64,000 nt of DNA. It comes from Flavobacterium petrolei. GTDB taxonomy: Bacteria > Bacteroidota > Bacteroidia > Flavobacteriales > Flavobacteriaceae. Location of the stretch: contig NZ_QNVY02000007.1 of NCBI RefSeq assembly GCF_003314435.2, positions 31,340 through 95,339 of the forward strand, written 5' to 3'. A model generated the notes under the pieces. The model ran no database searches. It was not told the origin of the DNA and saw nothing but the letters and a program-made list of their open reading frames with translations. How positions within the stretch are numbered: the first letter of the stretch is position 1; every line of letters starts with the position of its first letter. The translations under genes were made by a program, and so were the position numbers. Below are positions 27,461-37,326 of this stretch, piece by piece.

Positions 27461-28069
27461 ATGAAAAGTCAAACATTATATATCGATACTCTTGATGACA
27501 TTGTTCTTTGGAGGAATCTAAAAGAGGGTGACGAAAAGGCTTTTTCATTACTTTTTGAAAAATACTACGGACATTTGGTACGGTATGGAAATTCGTTGTC
27601 TCCTTTTCCTGAAAAAGTACAAGATTGTGTGCAAGATGTATTTACGGATGTTTGGGTTTACAGACAGTCGCTAAATGATACGGTTGTGGTAAAAGCATAT
27701 CTACTATCAAGTATTCGCAAGCGAATCGCTCGTTTGCAAGAGCGGGACCATATTTTTCGCAAAACTACTTCAATAGACTCGATTGAATTTCTCTTTGATT
27801 TCTCTGTTGAGCATCAACTAATTTCTGATGAAGTAACGAAAGAGAAAGTTTCACATCTCAATGAGCTATTAAATAATTTACCTGCTCGGCAAAAAGAAGC
27901 CTTGTATCTTCGCTATCATCAGGGCCTTAGTGTTGAACAAATTGCCGATATGCTCCAAGTCAATTATCAATCAGCAAACAATTTGTTATATCGTGCTGTA
28001 TTGAATCTTCGTAAAGAATGGAAGGGAGACCTTTCGCTTATTTTCTTACTATCATCAAGTCTTTTTTAG
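27461..28069 (+). CDS. ECF RNA polymerase sigma factor (FecI-like, SusC/SusD associated)
   Basis: The 202-residue sigma factor has region 2 at about 20-90 (DEKAFSLLFEKYYGHLVRYG, VQDCVQDVFTDVWVYRQSL) and region 4 at about 140-190 (LPARQKEALYLRYHQGLSVEQIADMLQVNYQSANNLLYRAV). Bacteroidota ECF factors of this kind are released by a FecR anti-sigma when the cognate SusC-type receptor with an STN domain binds substrate. Gene order here (sigma, FecR, SusC with STN) fits that. The extended hydrophobic tail LSLIFLLSSSLF is common in this subgroup. Confidence 0.94.
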   Translation: MKSQTLYIDTLDDIVLWRNLKEGDEKAFSLLFEKYYGHLVRYGNSLSPFPEKVQDCVQDVFTDVWVYRQSLNDTVVVKAYLLSSIRKRIARLQERDHIFRKTTSIDSIEFLFDFSVEHQLISDEVTKEKVSHLNELLNNLPARQKEALYLRYHQGLSVEQIADMLQVNYQSANNLLYRAVLNLRKEWKGDLSLIFLLSSSLF

Positions 28070-28156
28070 TTTTTTTAAACAAACTCAAAAAAAAATCATA
28101 ATTTAGTGAGTATATATTAACAAAACCGTCCTCTATGTATCTGTAACACTTTTTTG

Positions 28157-29269
28157 ATGCTAGAACGAAACAATTATACAGAAATAGAGGATTTTTTAGC
28201 CAATGAATCATTCCAAAGATGGATTCGATTCAAAAACGACCAACAAGGTTGGGAAGAATGGACCTTAGAAAATCCTAAACGCGCAAAATTAGTTGAGGAA
28301 GCTAGGTTATGGATATTAGCTATGAAAGTAAATGAAACATTGCTATCGCCTATCGTTATTAAAACTGCATTACAAAGCACTTGGGCAAAAATTGATAAAA
28401 AAGAAAAGCAAGAAGATCCTACAATTCGTATAGTAAAACTTTTGAAAAAGTATAGCGTAAATATAGCTGCTGCTGTTTTACTTTTTGCTCTTTTATCAAC
28501 TTGGTTCTACAACAGTCTTTATGTTCCTGAAAGTAACATCATCACCTACAACGAACTCATTAATGAAAATCGGGAAGGTCTTGTGGAGCAAACTAACAAC
28601 TCAAATAAGGCGCAAATCATAACTTTATCTGACGGTAGTTCCGTTTTATTAAAACCTGACAGCAAGTTGAGTTATCCAAAAATATTTACTGGAAATGAAC
28701 GAAAAGTATACCTATCAGGTGAAGGATTTTTTGAAATAAGTAAAAACCCAAAAAAACCATTTTTAGTTTATGCAAATGAAATCGTTACTAAGGTCGTGGG
28801 TACAAGTTTTAGAATAAAAGCGTATAATGATCAACCAAATGTTGAAGTTATTGTTCGTACAGGTAAGGTAAAAGTTAAGTCGAGTCAATTAATTAAAGAT
28901 TCTAAAGAAAAAGAAATTGTTTTACTTCCCAATCAGGCCCTTAGATTTATACGTAAAAAAATGATTTTCAATAAAATAACAGACATTACACTAGACAAAA
29001 ATTTGATACAAAACGAGGGTAATATTGAACAATTAAGTTTTGAATTCACAGATATTCCAATTAGCCAAATATTCAAAACTATCGAGCAAGCTTATTTAAT
29101 TAAAATTGATTTTCCGGTAGAAAAATTAAAAAATTGCCATCTTACAACATCCTTAAATGACCAACCGTTACCTGAAAAGTTAAAGATTATTTGTAAGAGT
29201 ATTGGAAATGAAACCAGTTATGAAATGAATGGAAACCAAATCATCATTACCTCTGATGGTTGCAACTAA
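28157..29269 (+). CDS. FecR-family anti-sigma factor
   Basis: The 370-residue inner-membrane regulator has an N-terminal cytoplasmic sigma-binding region (1-95), one membrane segment (~97-119, VNIAAAVLLFALLSTWFY) and a periplasmic FecR domain (~150-260, QIITLSDGSSVLLKPDSKLSYP, VYLSGEGFFEISKNPKKPFLV, VVGTSFRIKAY). The C-terminal DUF4974/STN-like domain (~290-365) contains LSFEFTDIPISQIFKTIEQAY. That domain contacts the receptor's STN domain. The ATG at 28157 is preferred over the TTG just before it. It lies 87 bases after the sigma gene, in one unit. Confidence 0.94.
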   Translation: MLERNNYTEIEDFLANESFQRWIRFKNDQQGWEEWTLENPKRAKLVEEARLWILAMKVNETLLSPIVIKTALQSTWAKIDKKEKQEDPTIRIVKLLKKYSVNIAAAVLLFALLSTWFYNSLYVPESNIITYNELINENREGLVEQTNNSNKAQIITLSDGSSVLLKPDSKLSYPKIFTGNERKVYLSGEGFFEISKNPKKPFLVYANEIVTKVVGTSFRIKAYNDQPNVEVIVRTGKVKVKSSQLIKDSKEKEIVLLPNQALRFIRKKMIFNKITDITLDKNLIQNEGNIEQLSFEFTDIPISQIFKTIEQAYLIKIDFPVEKLKNCHLTTSLNDQPLPEKLKIICKSIGNETSYEMNGNQIIITSDGCN

Positions 29270-29308
29270 TGTGAAATTGCCTATGTAAAAAAAATACAAT
29301 TAAAAAAA

Positions 29309-29338
29309 GCGCCGAAAATGCTGTAACAATTTCGACGC
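29309..29338 (+). other. hairpin between the FecR and SusC genes
   Basis: GCGCCGAAA can pair with TTTCGACGC with one mismatch, loop of 12 bases, no T-run. An adjacent weaker repeat AGTACACT...AGTG...TGTACT follows at ~29353-29381. They could set relative expression of regulators and receptor, but no direct evidence exists. Confidence 0.4.
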
Positions 29339-29429
29339 CATAAATAAAGCAAAGTACACTCTGAAAAGTGCATTTTGTACTGTTTCTTAAAATACCCATA
29401 AATAATATTTATCAAAACAACCCAAAATT

Positions 29430-32400
29430 ATGAAAAAACCTGTTGTCAAACAACGATTACTCTTTCGAATTATGAAAATAACTTTATTTCAATTAGTCTT
29501 AGCACTTGTATTTTCAAGTGTAACGTTAGCCAATAGCGTGAAAGGACAAAGGAAATTAGATACAAAAGTGACCATTGAAGTTACTAACATCAGTTTAGAC
29601 GATGCTTTGTCGATGCTTCAAAAGTCATCGAATATTAAGTTTTCATATAATTCTCGAATTACTCAACAAAATAAAAAAGTAAGTATCGACGCCATTGATG
29701 AAAAATTATCAAGTATACTGAATCGAATTTTAAAACCATTTAACATTACCTTTTCCGAAGTAAGCAATCAAATTGTATTACAAAAAAAGAATAATCAAAT
29801 TGAAGGATTTTCCGCAATAGAGGATCAAACTCCCCTTTTTGAAAGTTTATTAGCAGCCACAATTGTTAGAGGTAAAGTAATTGATGAAAAAGGCAATCCT
29901 TTACCTGGGGCTACTGTTATGGTAAAAGGAAGCAAAATAGCTGTTCTAACCGATTTTGATGGTAATTTCGTTATCGATATGCCACAAAACGCAACTAAAT
30001 TAATTGTTTCTTACGTTGGCATGGAGACCTTAGAAGTAACTACTGGAAATACACCACTTACTATTGTTTTAAATGAAGTTGGACAAAAATTGAATGAAGT
30101 TGTTATTACAACAGGATATGAAAAAACTTCAAAACGTACTTTTACCGGTGCGATAAGTAAAATATCTGAAAAAGATTTAAAAGTAGAAGGAGTCATTGAT
30201 ATCAGTAGAATGATTGAAGGAAAAGCAGCTGGTGTGACGGTACAAAATGTTACTGGATCTTTTGGTGCAGCTCCTAAAATTACTGTACGTGGTTCCTCTT
30301 CAATTTTTGGTGATACAAAACCTTTATGGGTAATTGATGGTATTGTTCAAGAAGACATCGTCAACCTCTCTTTTGCTGATTTAGCTTCTGGAAATTCAGA
30401 GACATTGTTAAGTTCATCAATAGCAGGATTGAATGCAAATGATGTTTTGAGTATTGAAATTTTGAAAGATGCTTCTGCTACATCAATCTATGGTTCGCGA
30501 TCTTTGAATGGTGTAGTTGTAGTTACGACTAAACAAGGTAGAAGAGAATCTCCATTAAGTGTTACTTATTCACTGGAACAAACTGTAAGAAACGTCCCAA
30601 CATATAATCAGTACGACATTTTGAATTCTCAGGAGACCATGAGTGTTCTTAAAGAAATTGAAGCTAAAGGTTTTCTTGATTTACCTTCAACTGCCCAAGG
30701 TCGTTATGGAGGAGTATACAATATTCTTGCAAATGCAATAAACACCTATGATCAAACTTCAGGAACATTTGGTGTAAAAAACGATACTCCGAGTAGAAAT
30801 ACTTTTTTAAGAAAATATGAACTTGCAAACACCGATTGGTTTAAAGCCTTATTTAGACCTTCTATTACTCAAAATCATTCTCTAAGTTTTTCAGGTGGTG
30901 GTAAAAACAATACATTTTATGCTTCTTTAGGTTATTATTCAGATCCGGGATGGACTTTGGCAGATAATGTAAGCCAGCTTACTTCTAACATAAAGAATAC
31001 TTTCTTTATCAATGACAAACTTAATTTAACACTTTCAACCCAAGCATCAATAAGAGATCAGGGAGCTCCTGGAAGTTATGACAGTCTTAAAGATGGAGTA
31101 AGTGGTAGTACAACCAGAGATTTTGATATCAATCCATTTAATTATGTATTAAATACAAATAGAGCTTTAAGACCTTATGATGATAATGGAAACCTAGAAT
31201 ACTACCGAAATAACTGGGCTCCTATAAACATTCTTAATGAGCTTGAAAATAACTATATGGAAATCAAAGTTAAGGACATCCGTTTTCAAGCTGACTTAGC
31301 GTATAAAATCAATCCTAATTTAACGTACAACCTTACGGCTAATGCACGTTATGCAAATACTACAAGAGAACACAACATATTAGAGAACTCAAATATTGTA
31401 GGTGCTTATAATGCACAAGAAACTACAATTGTTAGAGATCAAAATATCTTTTTATACCAAGATCCAGATAACCTAACCGCTCCAAAAGTGGCTGTACTTC
31501 CAAATGGTGGTATTTTAAGAAAATTTTCTAATGAATTGACTTCTTATAATATTAGAAATAGTTTTAGCTATAAAAACACATTCCAAGACAAGCACGAATT
31601 AGAAGGATTATTTGGTCAGGAATTAAGATCTGTTGACAGGAGTAGTGATAACTTTACTGCATTTGGTTTACAATATGACAAAGGTTTAACTGCTTTTACA
31701 GACCCTCGCCTTTTAGAAAAATTAATTAATGGTGGAGAATCCTATTTTGGATTTAATGAAGAAAGAGAAAGAACTGTTGGTTTCTTTGGAAAAGTTGGTT
31801 ATACATATGATCGTCGTTATACTGGATCAGTTACCGGTCGTTATGATGGATCTAATAGACAAGGAAGAAGCGGTTCATCTAGATGGTTACCTACCTATAC
31901 AGTAAGTAGTAAATGGAATATTATGGAGGAAGACTTCATGAAAAATGCAAATACTATCACTAATCTAAGTTTAAGAGGTTCATACGGTTTGACTGCTACA
32001 GCTGGACCAGCAACTAACTCATTAGCTATTTATAAAAGTTTTATCACTAATCGTTTAAATTTAGGGGATAGAGAATCCGGTTTAAATATCGATGAATTAC
32101 AAAATGGTGATTTAACATGGGAAAAACAATTTGAAACTAACATTGGTTTGGATTTAGGCTTATTTGACAATCGCGTTCAATTTACCACAGATGTTTATAG
32201 CCGTAAAGCTTTTGATTTAGTTGATTTTGTTACAACTTCAGGTATTGGAGGACAAAAAATCAAGCAAGGAAACAACGCTGACATGGAAACAAAAGGTATT
32301 GAATTGTCATTAACAACTAAAAACCTCAACAATACAAAATTAAAATGGTCAACAACTTTCAATTTCTCTGTATACAATCAAGAAATTGTAAAATTACAAA

Positions 32401-33143
32401 ATAATCCAAGTGTATTAGGACTTGTTGATGGAACAGGCGGGAACACAGTAGGCCATCCTAGAAATGCATTGTACTCTTACCAATTTAAAGGATTAAACAA
32501 TCAAGGATTACCTACGTTTGTTATGGCTGACGGTGAGGAAGATAACATTGCTGGAGCTAACTTTCAAGATTCAGAAAATGTTACAAAATACTTGAAATAT
32601 GAAGGTTCAATCGAACCAAACAAGTCAGCTGGTTTATCAAATACATTTACTTATGAAAACTGGTCTTTAAATGTATTCATAGTTGCTGCTGGCGGTAACA
32701 AAGTGCGTTTAAACCCTATCTATTCTGATCAATATGATGATTTAACAGTATTCACAAAAGAATTTACAAACCGTTGGATAAATCCAGGAGACGAAGCATT
32801 TACAAATATTCCCGTTATTGCAGATAAAAGATTAATTGCAAATTATGCTGCTGAATCAAGAGATTTGACAAGAGCTTATAATGCTTATAATTTCTCTGAT
32901 GAAAGAGTTGCTGATGGATCATTTGTACGATTGAAAAACGTATCAATCTCTTATGAATTTCCAAAAGATCTAAAGAAAAAACTAGGACTTAATACTTTTA
33001 ATTTAAAAGCAATTAGCACCAATCCACTTTTAATCTATTCTGACAAAAAATTAAATGGGCAGGATCCAGAATTCTTCAGATCAGGAGGAGTTTCACTTCC
33101 TATAACAAGTCAATATACATTCGCTATCAACGTATCATTTTAA
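29430..33143 (+). CDS. SusC/RagA-type TonB-dependent receptor with STN signalling domain
   Basis: The 1237-residue outer-membrane importer has a long signal region (residues 1-40) and an STN domain (~44-115, TKVTIEVTNISLDDALSML, KVSIDAIDEKLSSILNRIL) that signals to FecR. CarboxypepD_reg follows (~148-220, GKVIDEKGNPLPGATVMVKG). The plug (~235-360) carries the SusC signature region ILKDASATSIYGSRSLNGVVVVTTKQG, and the barrel ends in an aromatic-terminal strand (YTFAINVSF). It forms a pedestal-bin complex with the SusD protein encoded 10 bases downstream. The STN domain identifies it as the sensor for the adjacent sigma/FecR pair. Substrate is not deducible from sequence. Confidence 0.96.
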   Translation: MKKPVVKQRLLFRIMKITLFQLVLALVFSSVTLANSVKGQRKLDTKVTIEVTNISLDDALSMLQKSSNIKFSYNSRITQQNKKVSIDAIDEKLSSILNRILKPFNITFSEVSNQIVLQKKNNQIEGFSAIEDQTPLFESLLAATIVRGKVIDEKGNPLPGATVMVKGSKIAVLTDFDGNFVIDMPQNATKLIVSYVGMETLEVTTGNTPLTIVLNEVGQKLNEVVITTGYEKTSKRTFTGAISKISEKDLKVEGVIDISRMIEGKAAGVTVQNVTGSFGAAPKITVRGSSSIFGDTKPLWVIDGIVQEDIVNLSFADLASGNSETLLSSSIAGLNANDVLSIEILKDASATSIYGSRSLNGVVVVTTKQGRRESPLSVTYSLEQTVRNVPTYNQYDILNSQETMSVLKEIEAKGFLDLPSTAQGRYGGVYNILANAINTYDQTSGTFGVKNDTPSRNTFLRKYELANTDWFKALFRPSITQNHSLSFSGGGKNNTFYASLGYYSDPGWTLADNVSQLTSNIKNTFFINDKLNLTLSTQASIRDQGAPGSYDSLKDGVSGSTTRDFDINPFNYVLNTNRALRPYDDNGNLEYYRNNWAPINILNELENNYMEIKVKDIRFQADLAYKINPNLTYNLTANARYANTTREHNILENSNIVGAYNAQETTIVRDQNIFLYQDPDNLTAPKVAVLPNGGILRKFSNELTSYNIRNSFSYKNTFQDKHELEGLFGQELRSVDRSSDNFTAFGLQYDKGLTAFTDPRLLEKLINGGESYFGFNEERERTVGFFGKVGYTYDRRYTGSVTGRYDGSNRQGRSGSSRWLPTYTVSSKWNIMEEDFMKNANTITNLSLRGSYGLTATAGPATNSLAIYKSFITNRLNLGDRESGLNIDELQNGDLTWEKQFETNIGLDLGLFDNRVQFTTDVYSRKAFDLVDFVTTSGIGGQKIKQGNNADMETKGIELSLTTKNLNNTKLKWSTTFNFSVYNQEIVKLQNNPSVLGLVDGTGGNTVGHPRNALYSYQFKGLNNQGLPTFVMADGEEDNIAGANFQDSENVTKYLKYEGSIEPNKSAGLSNTFTYENWSLNVFIVAAGGNKVRLNPIYSDQYDDLTVFTKEFTNRWINPGDEAFTNIPVIADKRLIANYAAESRDLTRAYNAYNFSDERVADGSFVRLKNVSISYEFPKDLKKKLGLNTFNLKAISTNPLLIYSDKKLNGQDPEFFRSGGVSLPITSQYTFAINVSF

Positions 33144-33153
33144 TAAAATAAAT

Positions 33154-34635
33154 ATGAGAACTTTTAAAATAACCACTTTATTACTAATTGTACTTACAGT
33201 TAGCAGCAGTTGTGACGATTTCCTTTCGGAGATTCCTGACAACAGAACCCAACTTGATACTCCAGAAAAAATTTCTGAACTACTGGTAAATGCCTATCCA
33301 AATGCAAACTACATGGAGTTTGCAGAAACAATGACTGACAATGTTTTTGATAGTGGGGATCTTACACTGACTACAAATAAAAATAGTCAAAACTATAACT
33401 GGGAAATGCAAGAAGATATCCAACAGGATTCTCCTTCTGATTACTGGGACGCATGTTATTCGGCAATTGCGCATGCTAACCAAGCTTTAGACGCAATCAA
33501 TAAACTAGGAAATCCAGCCAACTTAAATCCTCAAAAAGGAGAAGCTTTATTGGCTAGAGCATATTCACACTTTATGTTAGTTAGTTTTTGGTCGCAAAGA
33601 TATAATCCTTCAACTGCTACGACTGATTTAGGTATTCCATATGTACTAGAGCCAGAAGAGGTTCTTGTTAAGAAATACACTCGTAATACTGTTGCAGAAG
33701 TTTTTAATTTTATTGAAAAAGATCTTGAAGAAGGACTAAAATATGTTAACAGCGACTACAAGTTACCTAAATTTCATTTTAATAAAGCAGCTGCAAAAGC
33801 TTTTGCTAGCCGATTTTATTTGATAAAAGGAGATTGGAATAAAGTTATTGAAGTATCTGATGAGTTAGGAAACAAGCCAGAAGGGCAATTAAGAGATTAT
33901 CAATCCTATCTAGATGTAGATTTTAATACTGGTCAAAGAAAATACTCGCAAGAAAGTGAATCTACAAACCTATTAATAGCTTCAGTATCATCTGTATACT
34001 CTAGAAGTTTTTATTCTAATAGATTCCAATTAACTGGTGCAGATAGAGATATATTGTTTGGAAATGGCGCTAATTTATTCAACAAAGAATGGTTATACAG
34101 ACCATTATCATACAATGGTCAAATAACAATTTTTGTTCCTAAATTTACTGAATATTTTAGAATTACTAATGCTAATGCTGGAATAGGACAGCCTTATGAT
34201 GCAATAGTATTGCTAAGTAATGATGAATACTATTTAAACAGAATCGAAGCCCACGTGATGACAAATCAAATAGCTACCGCTAATGAGGAATTAGAATATT
34301 TTATCTCAAAACGTATCAAAGCCTATAATGCATCTACTGATAAAGTTACAGAATTAAAAATAGTTACTAAATATCCAGCTGTAGATGATGAATACACTCC
34401 TTTTTACAATTTGACTTCTGTACAAAAATCTTATATTAAAGCTATAGCTGAGCTACGAAGAAGAGAATTTATACATGAAGGTTTGAGATGGATTGATATT
34501 AAACGTTTTGCTTTGAAAATCACACACAAATCGTATAACCAACCAGATAATGTTTTGTTGAAAGATGACAAACGTAAGGCAATACAAATTCCATTACATG
34601 TTTCTAACACAGGTTTAGAAAAAAACCCTCGTTAA
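33154..34635 (+). CDS. SusD/RagB-type nutrient-binding lipoprotein
   Basis: The 493-residue surface lipoprotein has lipobox VSSSC (Cys20) followed by DDFLSEIPDNRTQL. Helical TPR-like SusD architecture is visible: DYWDACYSAIAHANQALDAIN, GEALLARAYSHFMLVSFW and FNKAAAKAFASRFYLIKGDW. The C-terminal block LRRREFIHEGLRWIDIKRF is diagnostic. It forms the lid of the SusC transporter encoded 10 bases upstream. Confidence 0.96.
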   Translation: MRTFKITTLLLIVLTVSSSCDDFLSEIPDNRTQLDTPEKISELLVNAYPNANYMEFAETMTDNVFDSGDLTLTTNKNSQNYNWEMQEDIQQDSPSDYWDACYSAIAHANQALDAINKLGNPANLNPQKGEALLARAYSHFMLVSFWSQRYNPSTATTDLGIPYVLEPEEVLVKKYTRNTVAEVFNFIEKDLEEGLKYVNSDYKLPKFHFNKAAAKAFASRFYLIKGDWNKVIEVSDELGNKPEGQLRDYQSYLDVDFNTGQRKYSQESESTNLLIASVSSVYSRSFYSNRFQLTGADRDILFGNGANLFNKEWLYRPLSYNGQITIFVPKFTEYFRITNANAGIGQPYDAIVLLSNDEYYLNRIEAHVMTNQIATANEELEYFISKRIKAYNASTDKVTELKIVTKYPAVDDEYTPFYNLTSVQKSYIKAIAELRRREFIHEGLRWIDIKRFALKITHKSYNQPDNVLLKDDKRKAIQIPLHVSNTGLEKNPR

Positions 34636-34660
34636 TTAATTAATCTATAAGGTCAACAAT

Positions 34661-35521
34661 ATGAAATTAAAAACTCAATACAAAAAAATAATCCTTTTCT
34701 CTGCGATAGTATTATTAGGCGCATGTTCGGGCGAAGAAGCCTTAAAAGAAAGCCAGTTAGACGTTTCAACACCTGCTATGTCTACATTAGACAAATGGAT
34801 TGAAACTAACTATGTAAACACGTACAATATTAAAGTCCAATACAAATGGGACCAAAATGTGGTAGACAACAATCGTTTTTTATATCCACCCATACAAGCA
34901 CAAGTACAACCTGCACTTGAAATTGTACAAAAAATTTGGTTGCAAAGTTATTCAACTATCGCAGGTGCTGATTTTGTTAAAAAAATAGCACCAAGAGAAT
35001 TTGTACTGGTTGGTGGTCGAAATTTAAATACTACTGGGACTATTACACTGGGACTAGCAGAAGGTGGTCAAAGAATCACTTTATTTGAAACGGATTTAGT
35101 AGATAAAAAAAATCGCGATAATGTAAAACGTTTTGTTCATACTATTCAACATGAATACATTCATATCCTGAATCAATATAAACCTTTTGATGAAAAAACA
35201 TTATCAAAAATTACTCCTACTGGATACACATCAAACTGGTATGCTACTTCAACAACAGTAGCAAGAGAGGAAGGTTTTATTACTGATTATGCCAGATCAA
35301 ACATAAATGAAGATTTTGCAGAAATGGCCTCTACTATGTTAGTAAATTCAAAAGCTGAATACGATGCTATCTTAGCAGGAATAACAAGTGTAAAAGCAAA
35401 AGCTGACATAAAGGCAAAGGAAGCTGTCATAGTAAAATATTTTAAAGATGCTTATAACATTGATTTTTATAAACTTAGAGATCAAGCTGAAAAAAATACT
35501 TTAGCAGTAATTAATGGCTAA
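34661..35521 (+). CDS. substrate import-associated zinc metallohydrolase lipoprotein
   Basis: The 286-residue protein has lipobox LLGAC (Cys22) and a gluzincin-like motif HEYIH (His164, Glu165, His168) in VHTIQHEYIHILNQY. NEDFAEMAS near 217-222 could supply the third zinc ligand. This matches the class of zinc metallohydrolase lipoproteins regularly encoded beside SusC/SusD genes. It probably processes the imported substrate at the cell surface or in the periplasm. Whether it cuts peptide, ester or another bond is unknown. It lies 25 bases after susD. Confidence 0.9.
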   Translation: MKLKTQYKKIILFSAIVLLGACSGEEALKESQLDVSTPAMSTLDKWIETNYVNTYNIKVQYKWDQNVVDNNRFLYPPIQAQVQPALEIVQKIWLQSYSTIAGADFVKKIAPREFVLVGGRNLNTTGTITLGLAEGGQRITLFETDLVDKKNRDNVKRFVHTIQHEYIHILNQYKPFDEKTLSKITPTGYTSNWYATSTTVAREEGFITDYARSNINEDFAEMASTMLVNSKAEYDAILAGITSVKAKADIKAKEAVIVKYFKDAYNIDFYKLRDQAEKNTLAVING

Positions 35522-35588
35522 TTAACTAAAGGAATAATTATTTTAAAAAAAATATTCTGTAATTCATATTTAAAATAAATTAAATATC

Positions 35589-36947
35589 ATGAAATTAAAA
35601 AACATACTCAAATACCTATTCATTGCAGTACTAGCAATGCAATTGGCTTCATGTGACAACAAGGAAGATGTAGATCCCATTTTTGATCAAACGCCTACAG
35701 AAAGATTAAATGCGCAAAAAAAAGAACTGAATGATTTATTAGAATCATCTGAATTTGGATGGAAAGCAGTTTATTTTACAGACACTACCCAATTAGGTGG
35801 CTTTACCCACTTATTCAAGTTTAAAAGTGGCTCAGTGGATATGGCCTCAGACTTTGATAATGATACAGCAATATATAAAAGTGAATACGGTATTGAACTA
35901 GGGAGTACTGTAAGTCTTGTTTTTACAACAAAAAACAAAATACATCTTTTATCGGATTCAAATAATTTTCCAGTTGCCTCTTTACGTGGAAAAGGATATA
36001 AAGGCGACTTCCAATTTTTGTATTACGGACAAGACAATGGACAAATCATTTTTAAAACCAATAGAAGTTTCGAGGAACTGCGTTTTGTAAAAGCAACCGC
36101 TCAAGACTGGACAAACTTGGCGCTAAATAGAGCAATGATTCCTAATGTAGTTGGAGCATCAACAAGACCTTTATTTCGATTATTAGAAACTAATGATGGC
36201 GCTAAAATCAGTCAATTTGATTTTAATTTTACTCAACCTAGTAGATTTGCAATTGCAAATTCAATTGAAACTGGTTCAAGTGTAAGCTACAACATGGGAA
36301 TCGCTTACACCCCTACCGGAATTATAGTGAGTCCCGCTGTAAAAGTTGGAACACAAAAACTTTCTGAGTTCACGTACGATGCAACAACTGGTAATTTTAA
36401 TGCTACTGGAACGGCAGGCGTAACTGCCTCAATCAAGTATAGCAATAAACCCTTGGTATTAACTGATGATTATAAAATTCTTATAGAAGGTAAAGGAAAT
36501 CCTGCAACTGCGTTTGCTTACATTGCGGCAAATTTAGCAACTGCTCCATCTAATTCATTATTATGTAATACGCTCTTAAACCAAGTAAATGCACAATTAT
36601 CTTCTACTCAAAAACTTAGTAGAGTTCAATTTACTTTCAATAACCCAGCTTTTGGTAGTTATATTGAATATAGATTTAACGGAGGTAAAACAACTATATA
36701 TCATAATGTGACAGTAACGGAAGATCCAGTAAATAAAACGATGATATTAAATCATGTATCTTGGGAAAATAATTTAGGCGCAATTATCGCTGAACCTACA
36801 CTTTTGAAAAATATAGATAAAGAACTTCTAGATACTAAAGGATTGTATGTAAAAAGAGAATTATTTAAAATCGCTTTTTCTAATACTATTTATACTTTCA
36901 CAAGCGCATCTAGTAATTTTAGATTAACTACTTATGCGTTTCAATAA
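35589..36947 (+). CDS. DUF4302 lipoprotein of the SusC/SusD locus
   Basis: The 452-residue protein has lipobox LASC (Cys22) followed by an Asp-rich spacer. The DUF4302 start follows: RLNAQKKELNDLLESSEFGWKAVYFTD and YGIELGSTVSLVFTTKNKIHLLSD. The rest is beta-rich. The family has no known function but is usually encoded next to the zinc metallohydrolase lipoprotein and SusC/SusD. It is probably a surface accessory of the import complex. It is the last gene of the unit and is followed by a strong terminator. Confidence 0.88.
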   Translation: MKLKNILKYLFIAVLAMQLASCDNKEDVDPIFDQTPTERLNAQKKELNDLLESSEFGWKAVYFTDTTQLGGFTHLFKFKSGSVDMASDFDNDTAIYKSEYGIELGSTVSLVFTTKNKIHLLSDSNNFPVASLRGKGYKGDFQFLYYGQDNGQIIFKTNRSFEELRFVKATAQDWTNLALNRAMIPNVVGASTRPLFRLLETNDGAKISQFDFNFTQPSRFAIANSIETGSSVSYNMGIAYTPTGIIVSPAVKVGTQKLSEFTYDATTGNFNATGTAGVTASIKYSNKPLVLTDDYKILIEGKGNPATAFAYIAANLATAPSNSLLCNTLLNQVNAQLSSTQKLSRVQFTFNNPAFGSYIEYRFNGGKTTIYHNVTVTEDPVNKTMILNHVSWENNLGAIIAEPTLLKNIDKELLDTKGLYVKRELFKIAFSNTIYTFTSASSNFRLTTYAFQ

Positions 36948-36967
36948 ATTATAATAATTTTTTCATT

Positions 36968-37000
36968 AAAGCAGGCTCTATAAAAATAGCCTGCTTTTTT
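36968..37000 (+). terminator. intrinsic terminator ending the SusC/SusD locus
   Basis: Perfect 10-bp stem AAAGCAGGCT / AGCCTGCTTT, 10-base loop, T-run. Confidence 0.93.
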
Positions 37001-37052
37001 TATGTTTGGTAACTACATACTTGGCTTAAACTTTTCTTTTAAATCAATCTAA

Positions 37053-37250
37053 AAAAAAAATAGTATTAATTGGAATATCATAACCATTTGCTTCTGCGCG
37101 TTAGCATTACTTTTTAATGCGTATTTATGGATCAATTATATAAAAAAAACAACTAAAAAAAAGCAAAAAAGTGACGGATGGAATAGTTTTCATTTACTTT
37201 CTACATTTTTGATATTGCTTGTATTACTAAACCGAATAGCACAACTGTAA
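37053..37250 (+). pseudogene. small two-helix membrane ORF without a normal start codon
   Basis: A 65-codon open frame reads NWNIITICFCALALLFNAYL, a Lys-rich loop (KKTTKKKQKSDGW), then LLSTFLILLVLL: two clear membrane helices with a basic loop. There is no ATG, GTG or TTG before the first helix, only ATT (37065) or ATA codons after the in-frame TAA at 37050. It is either a decayed small membrane protein gene or one using a rare start. The 92-residue two-helix gene just downstream has similar architecture. Confidence 0.35.
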
Positions 37251-37326
37251 TGTAATAGTTGTTGAAAAACGGATTCTAATGGTAAATTTGTTGAAAGAAT
37301 AAATTAATCTTAATACTTATAAAAAT

